Positions 6,715 through 14,766 of a DNA stretch of 33,786 nucleotides are shown one piece after another. Within the stretch, counting starts at the first letter, position 1; each line of letters opens with the position of its first letter. The translations under genes and the position numbers were made by a program. The DNA lies in contig JAFZPV010000023.1 in NCBI GenBank assembly GCA_017552535.1, positions 1-33,786 on the forward strand, read 5' to 3'. This DNA comes from Clostridia bacterium. GTDB taxonomy: Bacteria; Bacillota; Clostridia; Christensenellales; Aristaeellaceae. Under the pieces are notes generated by a model. The model worked only from the letters and a program-made list of their open reading frames with translations, did not search any database and was not told the DNA's origin.

Positions 6715-6801
6715 CGGTTAAGATGCAGATTATCCGCCGGACGGACAGAAGTTGCCGGAAGCGCCCGTCTTTTCACACTCCGGATACATGAGGTAACGCA
6801 C

Positions 6802-7188
6802 ATGACCGACAGCCAGACCACCGTTGCCCAGCTCAAGCAGGCAATACATGAGCTTTGCCTTCAGAAGGGCTGGGGCGATCAGAACGGCATACAAAACCCG
6901 CAGCACGTAGCCATGGCTATGACCGTGGAAATGAGCGAGCTGCTGGAACGCTTTCAGTGGCTGGAGCCCGGGCAGGTCCAGGACCTGCTGGACGGCAAAG
7001 ATCCCGCGCGCGCCCGGCAGATCGGCGAGGAGTTCGCCGACGTGATGATGTACGGCCTGCAATTGATGTACTCTCTTGATATCGATGTGGCTCGTGAGAT
7101 CGAGCTCAAGATCGGCATCGTCTTAAAGCGCCCAAACGGCGTGCGAGGCCGGAATATACCGAAGGAGACTACCGAGCATGAACCCTAA
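6802..7188 (+). CDS. MazG-like nucleotide pyrophosphohydrolase
   Basis: A 128-residue all-alpha NTP pyrophosphatase of the short MazG/dCTPase group. These hydrolyse (d)NTPs to NMP and pyrophosphate, clearing non-canonical or excess nucleotides. The metal-binding signature is visible as E43 and E46 in VEMSELLERFQW and E76, E77 and D80 in GEEFADVMMYGL. The ATG at 6802 is chosen because GAGGT lies 7 nt upstream. The frame extends further upstream through the promoter, but that part is not protein-like. The next gene begins inside its last codons (11-nt overlap), so translation is coupled. Substrate specificity cannot be read. Confidence 0.85.
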   Translation: MTDSQTTVAQLKQAIHELCLQKGWGDQNGIQNPQHVAMAMTVEMSELLERFQWLEPGQVQDLLDGKDPARARQIGEEFADVMMYGLQLMYSLDIDVAREIELKIGIVLKRPNGVRGRNIPKETTEHEP

Positions 7189-7444
7189 GACCCTTCGCAT
7201 CGCGCTTCTGGCAGTTATATCCGCGCTGTGGATCGCGGGCATTGCCTTCATGTTCGCCGGACGCATGTCCGTTGGCGCTTTTCTGTGGGGCGCCTCGTTC
7301 CTGGCGGGCTTTGCGGTGTACCTGTACCAGCGGCATGTGAATACACTGAACGAAGTGCTGGAAGCCGAAAGGAAAGCCGCGCAGGCGCAAAAGGAAAAGG
7401 AAAACGCACAGACCGAACAGCCCGAAAGCGGAGAAACGCCATGA
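7178..7444 (+). CDS. Small two-helix membrane protein of unknown function
   Basis: An 88-residue protein with two membrane helices (about 8-27 and 31-51) joined by a short turn. They are followed by a highly charged, probably helical tail rich in Lys, Glu, Gln and Ala (52-88). I do not recognise a family. It overlaps the MazG-like gene by 11 nt upstream, and its stop overlaps the HAD start as ATGA, so it is translated as part of the operon. The topology suggests a membrane anchor with a soluble cytoplasmic or external tail. Confidence 0.75.
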   Translation: MNPKTLRIALLAVISALWIAGIAFMFAGRMSVGAFLWGASFLAGFAVYLYQRHVNTLNEVLEAERKAAQAQKEKENAQTEQPESGETP

Positions 7445-8256
7445 GATACCGCATGATCGCCGCCGATATCGATGGCACGCTGCTGAATCCCGCCCGGGAA
7501 CTGGAGGAAAGAACGATCTGCGCCGCAAGGGCCTGCATGGGCGAAGGCGCGTACTTCGTGCTGTCCTCCGGGCGCATGCCGCCGGCGTTGAAGGAGATCG
7601 GCATCCGCCTTCAGGTAAACGCCCCCGCCGTGTGCTTTAACGGCGGCGCGGTGGTGGACTTGAAAAGCGGCGAGACCCTGTACTCCACCCCCGTGCCCCT
7701 TCCCCTCGCCCGCGCCATCGCCCGGGAATGCGAAAACCTGGGCCTTTACCTGCACGCCTTCGTGCACGGGAGCTACATCGCGCCGTATTACTGCAGCCTC
7801 ACCCGTTCCTACGAGCAGCTGTGCGGTGTAAAGGCCCGCGTAGTGAACGGACGCATCAGCGAAAACCTGGACGAGGCGCCCATGAAGCTTCTGGTGCTTG
7901 ATTCTCCCGAAGGCGCTGCCAAAGCCCTGCCGCTGCTGAAGGCAAAGTTCGGCAATGAAGCCAACATGATGCACAGCCAGAAGCACATGATCGAATGCGT
8001 GGACAAAAACACCTCCAAGGCCGGGGCGCTGGAATTTCTGCGCAAACGCCTGAACGTGGACGAAAGCGAGACCTGCGCCTTCGGCGACGGGCAGAACGAC
8101 GTGGACATGCTCCTGTGGGCCCGCTATCCCTATGTGATGGACAACGCGCCCGACAGCGTAAAGAGCTTCAGTCCCCGCTTTCTGTCCGCGCCGCCCAATA
8201 CCGCCTGCGGCGTAGCCCAGGTTCTTGAAAAGGAGCTGAAGGGAGAAAGCGTATGA
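7441..8256 (+). CDS. Cof-type HAD-IIB phosphatase
   Basis: A 271-residue hydrolase that should dephosphorylate small phosphorylated metabolites, often sugar phosphates or flavin precursors, using an aspartyl-phosphate intermediate. Motif I is AADIDGTLL with nucleophile D9 and acid/base D11. Motif II is LSSGR (41-45). The C-terminal motif is FGDGQNDVDML (about 214-224), which binds Mg2+. The middle third is the C2-type cap. The ATG at 7441 overlaps the stop of the small membrane protein (ATGA), and its own stop overlaps the hprK start (ATGA). Substrate is unknown. Confidence 0.9.
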   Translation: MRYRMIAADIDGTLLNPARELEERTICAARACMGEGAYFVLSSGRMPPALKEIGIRLQVNAPAVCFNGGAVVDLKSGETLYSTPVPLPLARAIARECENLGLYLHAFVHGSYIAPYYCSLTRSYEQLCGVKARVVNGRISENLDEAPMKLLVLDSPEGAAKALPLLKAKFGNEANMMHSQKHMIECVDKNTSKAGALEFLRKRLNVDESETCAFGDGQNDVDMLLWARYPYVMDNAPDSVKSFSPRFLSAPPNTACGVAQVLEKELKGESV

Positions 8257-9170
8257 TCACCGAAAAAGAACTGGTACAGGCGCTGGGGCTGGACATCATT
8301 GTGCCCTCCAGGACCGGCGAACTGCCCATCGAGGAATCGGACATCTGCCGTCCCGGCCTGCAGCTCACGGGCTACTGGGACTTTTTCGCTTTCGAGCGCC
8401 CGCAGCTGTTCGGCAAGGTGGAGATGGCCTACTTAAACACCCTGGACGAAAAGACGCTGGGCACCCGGCTCAACACATTTTTCTCCTTCAGCCTGCCCTG
8501 CGTGATCGTGTGCCGGGACCTGCCGATCCCCGAGCTCATGCTCACCCTGGCCCGGAAGCGCGGCATTCCCGTGTACCGCACCAAAGAAATCACCGTGAAG
8601 CTGGAGATGGACATCATCAACTACCTGAACACCGCCCTGGCGCCCGTGCGCACCATGCACGGCGTGCTGGTGGACGTGTACGGCGTGGGCCTGCTCATCA
8701 CCGGCAAAAGCGGCGTGGGCAAAAGCGAGGCCGCACTGGAGCTGGTAAAGCGCGGGCACCGGCTGGTGGCCGACGACGTGGTGGAAGTGCGCCGGGTGAG
8801 CCAGACCCGCCTGACCGGCACCGCACCCGCCAACATCCGCCATCTGATGGAGATACGCGGCATCGGCATCATCGACGTATACACCATGTACGGCGTAGCG
8901 TCTGTGATCAAGTCCAAGTCCATCGACCTGGTGGTGCACATGGAGCTGTGGCAGGAGGGCCACTCCTACGACCGGCTGGGACTGGGTAGCCAGACTACAC
9001 AGATTTTGGGCGTGAACGTGCCCTACCTGCTTTTGCCCATCCATCCCGGCCGCAACATCGCCATCGTTCTGGAAGTGGCCGCCCGCAACCTGCGCCTCAA
9101 GCAAATGGGCTTCAGCGCCGCGGAGCAGTTGCTCAGACGTCAGGAAGGCATCCAGGACGAAAGCGTCTGA
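8253..9170 (+). CDS. hprK: HPr kinase/phosphorylase
   Basis: Phosphorylates and dephosphorylates Ser46 of HPr (and Crh), setting carbon-catabolite repression through CcpA in Firmicutes. The 305-residue protein has the N-terminal domain (1-125), the conserved HGVLVDVYGVG segment (H136), the Walker A GKSGVGKS (151-158), VADDVV with the adjacent aspartates, and the family signature around MEIRGIGIIDVYTMYG. It is the last gene of the four-gene operon that starts with MazG, and a strong bidirectional terminator follows. In many Firmicutes hprK sits beside lgt or other genes, so this neighbourhood is not the classic one. Confidence 0.96.
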   Translation: MITEKELVQALGLDIIVPSRTGELPIEESDICRPGLQLTGYWDFFAFERPQLFGKVEMAYLNTLDEKTLGTRLNTFFSFSLPCVIVCRDLPIPELMLTLARKRGIPVYRTKEITVKLEMDIINYLNTALAPVRTMHGVLVDVYGVGLLITGKSGVGKSEAALELVKRGHRLVADDVVEVRRVSQTRLTGTAPANIRHLMEIRGIGIIDVYTMYGVASVIKSKSIDLVVHMELWQEGHSYDRLGLGSQTTQILGVNVPYLLLPIHPGRNIAIVLEVAARNLRLKQMGFSAAEQLLRRQEGIQDESV

Positions 9171-9206
9171 TCTTTTTGCATCCGTTTCTTTCGGGATTGT
9201 TGCAGC

Positions 9207-9243
9207 AAACGGGAGAATATGCCGGCGGCATATTCTCCCGTTT
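9207..9243. terminator. Bidirectional terminator between hprK and the nitroreductase
   Basis: AAACGGGAGAATATGCC and its exact reverse complement form a 17-bp perfect stem around a 3-nt loop (GGC), with T-rich tails on both strands. It serves the converging genes on either side. Confidence 0.85.
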
Positions 9244-9265
9244 TCCGCAGCATTCCTTTCCGACT

Positions 9266-9928
9266 CTATACGATCACCGCTTCGTGGCCGCTGGCGGCCT
9301 CGAAATGGTATTTCACGATGCCCAGATCGGTGTCAAGGTAAAACCCGAAGCCCTTTGCGCTGAGGAAGGCTTTGCCGTCTTTGAACGTGAAGACAAACTT
9401 CTGCTGGTTCACGGCTGTGGGCGCCAAAAGCGCGGCTTCCACGCCCGCTTTGAACCAGTCCGGCGGGTCATCGGCCCGCGCCGCGTCAGAATAGCCTTTT
9501 CCCCTGTGGGGCGTTCCTGCGCTTTCTCCATAGCCCAGGGCGATCACCATCAACAGGCTTTCGCCGCTTTGCAAAAGCGCCCGTACCTTCTTTTTGTTGA
9601 AGGTCAGCGCGGCCCAGCAGGTATTGAGCCCCAGCTGCTGGGCAAAGAGCACCAGCTTTTCGCCCATATAGCCGCAGTCTGTTTCAAAACCGTCCCGTTT
9701 TTTTCCGGCCAGCACGATATAGTTCTTCACGCCGCGAAAGCTGCCGTAGTGTGCCATGCGGGAATCGAAGCCGTCCGGATCGTCATAGCGGATAAAAATG
9801 CGCAGGCCCTTTTCGCGGCTGCATTCTTCCGCGAGTTTATCCAGCTTCTGCCGTATTTCGGCGGGAATAGGCTCGTCTTTGTACGCGCGCACCGAGTGGC
9901 GCACCTCCATAGCCTGCATGATCGTCAT
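9266..9928 (-). CDS. Nitroreductase-family flavoprotein
   Basis: A 220-residue protein expected to bind FMN and reduce nitro- or quinone-type substrates with NAD(P)H. The N-terminus shows the family pattern MEVRHSVRAYKDEPI, and a central GLNTCWAAL segment lies near the expected flavin-binding core. The C-terminal half contains APTAVNQQKFVF, the conserved segment near the flavin phosphate site. The substrate cannot be inferred. AAGGAAA lies about 6 nt before the ATG at 9928. It starts only 15 nt after the stop of the GTPase gene on the same strand, so the two are probably co-transcribed, and it ends at the shared hairpin terminator. Confidence 0.88.
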   Translation of the reverse strand: MTIMQAMEVRHSVRAYKDEPIPAEIRQKLDKLAEECSREKGLRIFIRYDDPDGFDSRMAHYGSFRGVKNYIVLAGKKRDGFETDCGYMGEKLVLFAQQLGLNTCWAALTFNKKKVRALLQSGESLLMVIALGYGESAGTPHRGKGYSDAARADDPPDWFKAGVEAALLAPTAVNQQKFVFTFKDGKAFLSAKGFGFYLDTDLGIVKYHFEAASGHEAVIV

Positions 9929-9943
9929 CGTTGTTTCCTTTCC

Positions 9944-11872
9944 TCAGTCGTATATGTCGCCCTCCAGCGCGCTGCGGGCGGCCAGGATGTATTTTGCGCT
10001 GTCCAGCGGGTCCACGCCGCGGCGCGGGCACTCGGCGCCCAGAGCCAGCGGGCAGTCCCTGTAGCTGTGCAATGACGCGCTCATGGAGCCCCGGCCGCCG
10101 GTAAGGGAGGCGAAGGTCTCGGGATAATCCATGCTGGAAGCCACCGGCACCAGGGCCGTAAGCGTCACCGCGTCCTCGTCCGATTCGGTCTGGGTCACTT
10201 CGCCGCGCATGAGCTGAACGTCACTCATCACCCGTCCGATGCATTCCGGCGGCATGACGAAGCGCATCTTCAGGATGGGCTCCAGCAGCACGCTGCCGCC
10301 CCTTTTCAGCCCGTCCTGTATGCCCATGGGCGTTGCCACGATGAAGTCCAGCGGGTGGGTGTGTATCAGGTGATGGTTTCCGCCCACCAGCGTGACGGAT
10401 ACGTCGGTGACCTCCCAGCCCAGGCGGCCCTGGCTGAGCGCCTTGGGAAGCGCCTGCTCCACCTGATGCTGGTAACGGGGCAGGATGTCCCTCGCGGGCA
10501 CCATAGAGGTATAGCTTACGCCGCTTCCCCGCGGGGCGGGACAAATATCAAATTCCAGTACCGCCCAGCAGGGCTTGGGCATGGTATAGGCCACAAAGCC
10601 CGTGGCGCGGGATGCGATCGTTTCCTTATAGATCACGCGGGGCTCGCCGAAAACGGCGCCAAGGCCGAATCGGGTCTCGAGCGTTTCCTTCAGGATCTCC
10701 AGCTGGATCTTTCCCATCACCTGCATGCGAAGTTCGCCGGTGGCCTTTTCGTAGCGGGCCTGCAGGAGAGGGTCTTCCAGGGACAGCGTGCGGCACGCTT
10801 CCCGCAGCGCCTGCATATCCTCTTTCCGCTGGGGAAGCACCTGCACGGTGATGAGCGGGGCTTTGAGCGTGCCCGGCCGGATCTGGCGGGGCAAAAGAGC
10901 CTCGTCGCCGAACACATAGCCGATCGTGAGGTCGCCCAGCCCGTACACCGTGCCAACTTCGCCCGCGTTCAGTACCCCGGTGTCCTGTCCCGAGGCGTCC
11001 CGGATCTGGCTGATCTTGTGCTGCGCCCAGACCTTTTCGCCCGTCACCGGGTCGGTGCCCCGAAGGACGTCCAAAGGCATGCGGTTTTCCAGCCTACCGC
11101 CGAACACGCGCACCCAAAGCCCCCGGCCCATCAGCCTGTCCTGGCAGGCCGCGAAGGCCACGGCGCACAGCCGCTCGGAAACAGCCGCGGGCGCGGGCAG
11201 AAAACGCACCATGGCGTCCAGCAGAGCCTCCACGCCCGTTCCCTTCAGCGCCGATCCGTACAGTACCGCATGCGCCTGTCCGCTGCAGGATAGGGCTGAA
11301 AAGCTTTCCAGGACTTCTTCCCTGTCCGGCCCCAGGCCGCTTACATACTTTTCCAGCATGCCGTCGTCCGCACCGCACACATACTCCGTGAGGGCCTCAT
11401 CGTCCCACAGGGACACGAAGGGTGCCTTGAGTCGCCTTTTCAGCTGGCGAAACACCTTTTCGGGGTCCGCTTCGGGGCGGTCGGATTTGTTGATAAACAC
11501 CAGGCATGGAAGGCCCTGATTCCGGAAAGCGGCAAACAGGGTCTCCGTCTGAGGCTGAACGCCCCGGCAGGCGTCCACCGCCAGTACCGCCGCGTCCAGC
11601 GCCCATAGGGAACGCTCGATTTCGGCTGAAAAATCAGTATGGCCGGGGGTGTCGATCAGGTGGATGCGTACGCCCTTCCAGGTGAGGGACACGCAGCTGG
11701 CGCGCACGGATATGCCCCGGCGCCTTTCCACGGGCAGATCGTCCGTGTGTGCCGTGCCCTTGTCCACGCTTCCCGCCTGCCGGATGCTGCCGGCCAGAAG
11801 CAGCAGCTGCTCGGTGAGTGTGGTCTTGCCCGCGTCCACGTGGGCAAAGATGCCGATGTTCCGGATGGACAT
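9944..11872 (-). CDS. TetM-like translation-factor GTPase (EF-G superfamily)
   Basis: A 642-residue GTPase built like EF-G and the Tet ribosomal protection proteins. The G-motifs are AHVDAGKTT (10-18), RRRGISVRA in switch I, DTPGHTDF and NKSD. Domain II, the EF-G III/IV/V folds and a C-terminal tail (PRRGVDPLDSAKYILAAR) follow. True TetM/TetW proteins end differently. This tail is the form I recall from chromosomal relatives in Clostridia with no proven tetracycline phenotype, so resistance should not be assumed. It probably acts on the ribosome. AGGA lies about 8 nt before the ATG. The gene leads a two-gene unit with the nitroreductase. Confidence 0.85.
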   Translation of the reverse strand: MSIRNIGIFAHVDAGKTTLTEQLLLLAGSIRQAGSVDKGTAHTDDLPVERRRGISVRASCVSLTWKGVRIHLIDTPGHTDFSAEIERSLWALDAAVLAVDACRGVQPQTETLFAAFRNQGLPCLVFINKSDRPEADPEKVFRQLKRRLKAPFVSLWDDEALTEYVCGADDGMLEKYVSGLGPDREEVLESFSALSCSGQAHAVLYGSALKGTGVEALLDAMVRFLPAPAAVSERLCAVAFAACQDRLMGRGLWVRVFGGRLENRMPLDVLRGTDPVTGEKVWAQHKISQIRDASGQDTGVLNAGEVGTVYGLGDLTIGYVFGDEALLPRQIRPGTLKAPLITVQVLPQRKEDMQALREACRTLSLEDPLLQARYEKATGELRMQVMGKIQLEILKETLETRFGLGAVFGEPRVIYKETIASRATGFVAYTMPKPCWAVLEFDICPAPRGSGVSYTSMVPARDILPRYQHQVEQALPKALSQGRLGWEVTDVSVTLVGGNHHLIHTHPLDFIVATPMGIQDGLKRGGSVLLEPILKMRFVMPPECIGRVMSDVQLMRGEVTQTESDEDAVTLTALVPVASSMDYPETFASLTGGRGSMSASLHSYRDCPLALGAECPRRGVDPLDSAKYILAARSALEGDIYD

Positions 11873-11904
11873 GTTATGTTCCTGCTTTACCGCGTATAAT
11901 ATGG

Positions 11905-11971
11905 AAAAGAGGAAGGTGGAAGCGGATCGGCCCGATTTCTCCGGGCTGTCCGGTTTTCACTTTCCTCTTTT
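11905..11971 (-). terminator. Terminator of the lysozyme-like lipoprotein gene
   Basis: A long inverted repeat: the arms AAAAGAGGAAGGTGGAA (11905-11921) and TTTTCACTTTCCTCTTTT (11954-11971) pair with a few G-U pairs. They enclose an inner CCCGGAGAAATCGGG hairpin on the minus strand. The transcript end is rich in T. It lies 34 bp after the stop at 12006. Confidence 0.65.
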
Positions 11972-12005
11972 GAAATATATAAACCCGCGCTTTGCGCGAC
12001 GGAGA

Positions 12006-12596
12006 TCATCTGCCTGCCAGGGGCGCCAGATCGTACCAGTACAGATTGCGGGCCAGTTCACCGCGCACGTCGCCGCGCCGGACCTTGTCCACGGGGCGCT
12101 GGTAGTTGATGCACCAGTAGTTGCCGGCGGAGTAGGCGCCGCGCCGGGTGTCCACGATGTTTTTGGTCATGCGCTTGTTGACGTAGGAAAAGTTGTTTTC
12201 CAGCTCGTATTTGATGTACCACAGCTGGGTCTCCAGCTGGGTATAGTCCATGCCGTTGGCTTCGCTCCAGGAGATCAGGGTATCGTAGCGCTTGTTGTGC
12301 CACTGACAGAGGCCGTAGCTGGTGCCGTAATCGCCCACGGCGGCGGGGTCAAAGCGGGATTCCACGGCAATGTTGGCGATCACGCCGCAGGCGGCGGCGT
12401 AGTTGAAGCCCAGTTCGTCCGTCAGAAAAGCGAAGATCGCCTGCTTGTTGGCGTTTACTTCTTCTTCGGTGAGCAGAAATACGTATTCCGGTTCGGCAGA
12501 GACCGGTTCGGTGGTTTCGGTACCGTCTTCGCTAATGCCGCACGCCAGCGTGAGCGCCAGCCAACAGCAAAGCAGTATCGCAAAAATTTTCCGCAT
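12006..12596 (-). CDS. Probable lipoprotein with phage-tail-lysozyme-like domain
   Basis: A 196-residue exported protein. The N-terminal signal sequence ends in TLAC, a plausible lipobox with C19 as the lipidated residue. It is followed by a Thr/Glu-rich linker (about 22-38) and a domain typical of phage tail lysozymes. That domain shows AACGVIANIAVESRFDP with a candidate catalytic Glu and then GDYGTSYGLCQWH, and later GAYSAGNYWCINYQRP. It probably cleaves or binds peptidoglycan at the cell surface. It stands alone, with its own promoter at 12662-12690 and its own terminator. No other phage genes are nearby, so it looks like a cellular protein rather than prophage debris. Confidence 0.78.
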   Translation of the reverse strand: MRKIFAILLCCWLALTLACGISEDGTETTEPVSAEPEYVFLLTEEEVNANKQAIFAFLTDELGFNYAAACGVIANIAVESRFDPAAVGDYGTSYGLCQWHNKRYDTLISWSEANGMDYTQLETQLWYIKYELENNFSYVNKRMTKNIVDTRRGAYSAGNYWCINYQRPVDKVRRGDVRGELARNLYWYDLAPLAGR

Positions 12597-12661
12597 ATAT
12601 CTATCCGTCCTGCCTTTTCATTCGGTTTGGATGCCAAAAGCTATCTATCATCTCTCATTTT

Positions 12662-12690
12662 ATTATACCGTATATGATACATGCAGTAAA
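12662..12690 (-). promoter_or_regulatory. Sigma-A promoter for the lysozyme-like lipoprotein
   Basis: Minus-strand TTTACT (12690-12685), a 17-bp spacer and TATAAT (12667-12662), about 65 bp before the ATG. Confidence 0.7.
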
Positions 12691-12749
12691 GAAAGCACAT
12701 TTGAACATTTCGTGACAGATTTTTCATATTTTTACTTTAAGGAAACCTG

Positions 12750-12786
12750 AAAAACATCCGCCGTGCGGAAGCTTTCGCACGGCGGA
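12750..12786 (-). terminator. Terminator of the ABC importer operon
   Basis: TCCGCCGTGCG (12757-12767) and its exact complement (12776-12786) form an 11-bp stem with an 8-nt loop. On the minus strand it is followed by TTTTT (12754-12750). It lies 33 bp after the permease stop. Confidence 0.8.
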
Positions 12787-12818
12787 CGCGGTATGAAATG
12801 CTTTGGAAAACGGGCCTG

Positions 12819-14765
12819 TTACGCCTCTTCTTCAGCCTGGGCGGCCTTGCGGCGGAACACGCCCGTAAGCTTCTGAAGGCGCTTTCTGCGCTTTTCGCGC
12901 AGGGCCAGCCGGTCGCCCAGGTCGCGGGCGCCCACGCCGTACACCAGATACAGGATCAGGCCGCTGACCACCATGATGAACACAGTGCTGGCGCACCTGC
13001 GGCCCGTGGCGTTCACGTTGTAGCCCTCGCGGCCTTCCTCAAAGCACATGTTCTGTATGACCATGGCGTAGGATTTGCCGTAGGAGGAGTGGAAGGTGGC
13101 GGACATGTCGTACTCAGTGAAGAGGGAGTTGAAGTTGAGCGCGAACACTGCCAGCACGCTCGGCAGCACGATGGGCAGCTTGACCCGCAAAAACGTGACC
13201 AGCGGCCCGGCGCCGAGGTTTCTGGCGGCGTCCTCCAGCTCTTCGTCTATGGCGTAGAAGGCCGCCTTGATCATGCGCAGGGCGAAGGGCAGCTTCACCA
13301 CCGTATAGGCCATCACGATCAGGAAGCGCACGTTTTCGCGGTAATAGAGGTTGAAGTCTGCGTTCAGAAGGGTATTGCCGCCCAGGCCGATGGAGAACCA
13401 GGTGGAGCTGTTGTAGAAGATGCGGTAGCTGTAGCAGATGAGCACCGTGGGCAAAAGCCAGGGCAGCAGCATGCAGTATTCCAGGGCCACAGAGCGTTTT
13501 TTGCCCTTGTTTTTGAATATGTAATTCACCACCACCACCACGATCACGCAGGCCAGCGCCGCGGCGATGGCGCTCAGGATAAAGCTTAAGCGGATGCCGC
13601 CCACGGTGTCGGCGTTGGAGAACAGGCCGCTGATGGCGCCTTCCCTGAGCTTCAGCTTGCCGCGGTTGGTCATATATTCAAAGTCCTGGGAGCCGAAGAA
13701 GTTGATGAAGGTCCAGCCCTTCAGGTCCAGGGCCTTGGAGCGGATGGCGGGATAGTTCTGGAAGGCGAACAGCACGATCATCACCACGGGCGTCATGTAG
13801 ATGACGAACAGTACGTAGGCGTAGATGTGCGCCAGCACGTTGGCAACGGGATTGGTGATCTTCTGCTTCTGCAGCTTTGCCTTGGTCTTGCTCACCGACA
13901 GATAATGGCCCTTGCGCTCGTAGGACGAAAGTACCGTGAGCAGCAGGATGGTGAACATGGCCAGTATCACGCTAAGCAGCGCGGCGCGGGCCTGGGGAAA
14001 GGCCTCGTCCGCCACGGAGGAGCCTGCCAGGCGCACGATCTCCGGGTTGATGGAATCGTAGCCCAGCAATGTCGGCGCGCTCATGGCGCAAAGGCCAGTG
14101 ATGAAGGTCATGACCGTGAGGGAAAACAGCGTGGGCAGGAGCGTGGGAAACACCACGCGGAACAGCACCTTGAAGGGGCGGGCGCCCAGATTGCGCGCGG
14201 CCTCCACGGTGTTGTAGTCTATGCTGCGTATGCCGTTTCGAAGGAACAGGGCGTGGTTGGAGGTGCAGGCGAAGGTCATGGTGAACAGCACCGCCCAGAA
14301 ACCCGAAAACCACTGCTTGTTCATGCCCGGGAACAGCTTGCTCAGCCAGGCGGTGAGCATGCCGTCGTTATCGTACAAAAACAGATAACCCGTTACCAGC
14401 GCCACGCCTGAATAGATCAGCGTGGTCATGTAGCCCAGGCGCAGGATCTTGGCGCCCTTGATGTCGAAGTATTCGGTCAGAAGCACGATGCTGATGCCCA
14501 CCACGTTCACGGTGATGGTGAGCAGCACGGCGAGCTTCAGGGAGTTGAACACATATTTGGGCATATTGCCCGCCAGGAAGAATTTGATCACCGCCATCGG
14601 ATCGCTTTCGTCCGCGGTGAACACCTTTGCGATGGTATTGATGCAGGGGATCACCATGAAGCATAAAAACAGCACTACGAAGAACGCCACGCAGAATACC
14701 TTGACGAGCGTCTTGGAGAGCTTTATGCCGTAGGAGTCCTCCTCGCCGATCTTATAGCCCGTCAT
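12819..14765 (-). CDS. ABC importer permease, two fused membrane domains
   Basis: A 648-residue inner-membrane protein with about twelve hydrophobic helices in two homologous halves. Each half carries the EAA loop that docks to the ATPase: EAARNLGARPFKVLFRVVFPTLLP near residue 188 (shown in the sequence as VEAARNLGARPF) and EDAARNLGAGPLVTF near 513. Fused permeases of this kind belong to the Fe3+/polyamine/thiamine/aminoethylphosphonate group. The gene starts 1 nt after the ATPase stop, with AGGAGG 7 nt upstream of its ATG. One polypeptide should form the whole channel, with two ATPase subunits attached. The C-terminus ends in a basic, then acidic tail. The substrate is not evident. Confidence 0.9.
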   Translation of the reverse strand: MTGYKIGEEDSYGIKLSKTLVKVFCVAFFVVLFLCFMVIPCINTIAKVFTADESDPMAVIKFFLAGNMPKYVFNSLKLAVLLTITVNVVGISIVLLTEYFDIKGAKILRLGYMTTLIYSGVALVTGYLFLYDNDGMLTAWLSKLFPGMNKQWFSGFWAVLFTMTFACTSNHALFLRNGIRSIDYNTVEAARNLGARPFKVLFRVVFPTLLPTLFSLTVMTFITGLCAMSAPTLLGYDSINPEIVRLAGSSVADEAFPQARAALLSVILAMFTILLLTVLSSYERKGHYLSVSKTKAKLQKQKITNPVANVLAHIYAYVLFVIYMTPVVMIVLFAFQNYPAIRSKALDLKGWTFINFFGSQDFEYMTNRGKLKLREGAISGLFSNADTVGGIRLSFILSAIAAALACVIVVVVVNYIFKNKGKKRSVALEYCMLLPWLLPTVLICYSYRIFYNSSTWFSIGLGGNTLLNADFNLYYRENVRFLIVMAYTVVKLPFALRMIKAAFYAIDEELEDAARNLGAGPLVTFLRVKLPIVLPSVLAVFALNFNSLFTEYDMSATFHSSYGKSYAMVIQNMCFEEGREGYNVNATGRRCASTVFIMVVSGLILYLVYGVGARDLGDRLALREKRRKRLQKLTGVFRRKAAQAEEEA

Positions 14766-14766
14766 G

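Noticed and set aside
9193-9204. GGGATTGTTGCA, similar to the left end of the repeat family, beside the hprK terminator
   Set aside because: Only the terminal 12 bp match, with one mismatch; no internal hairpins of the family follow, so chance is likely.
9944-11872. Calling the GTPase a tetracycline resistance gene
   Set aside because: Domain order is shared with all EF-G-like proteins, and the C-terminal tail differs from TetM/TetW; resistance cannot be claimed from sequence alone.
12006-12596. Prophage remnant around the phage-tail-lysozyme-like gene
   Set aside because: No other phage genes or attachment repeats are near, and the gene has its own signal peptide, promoter and terminator.
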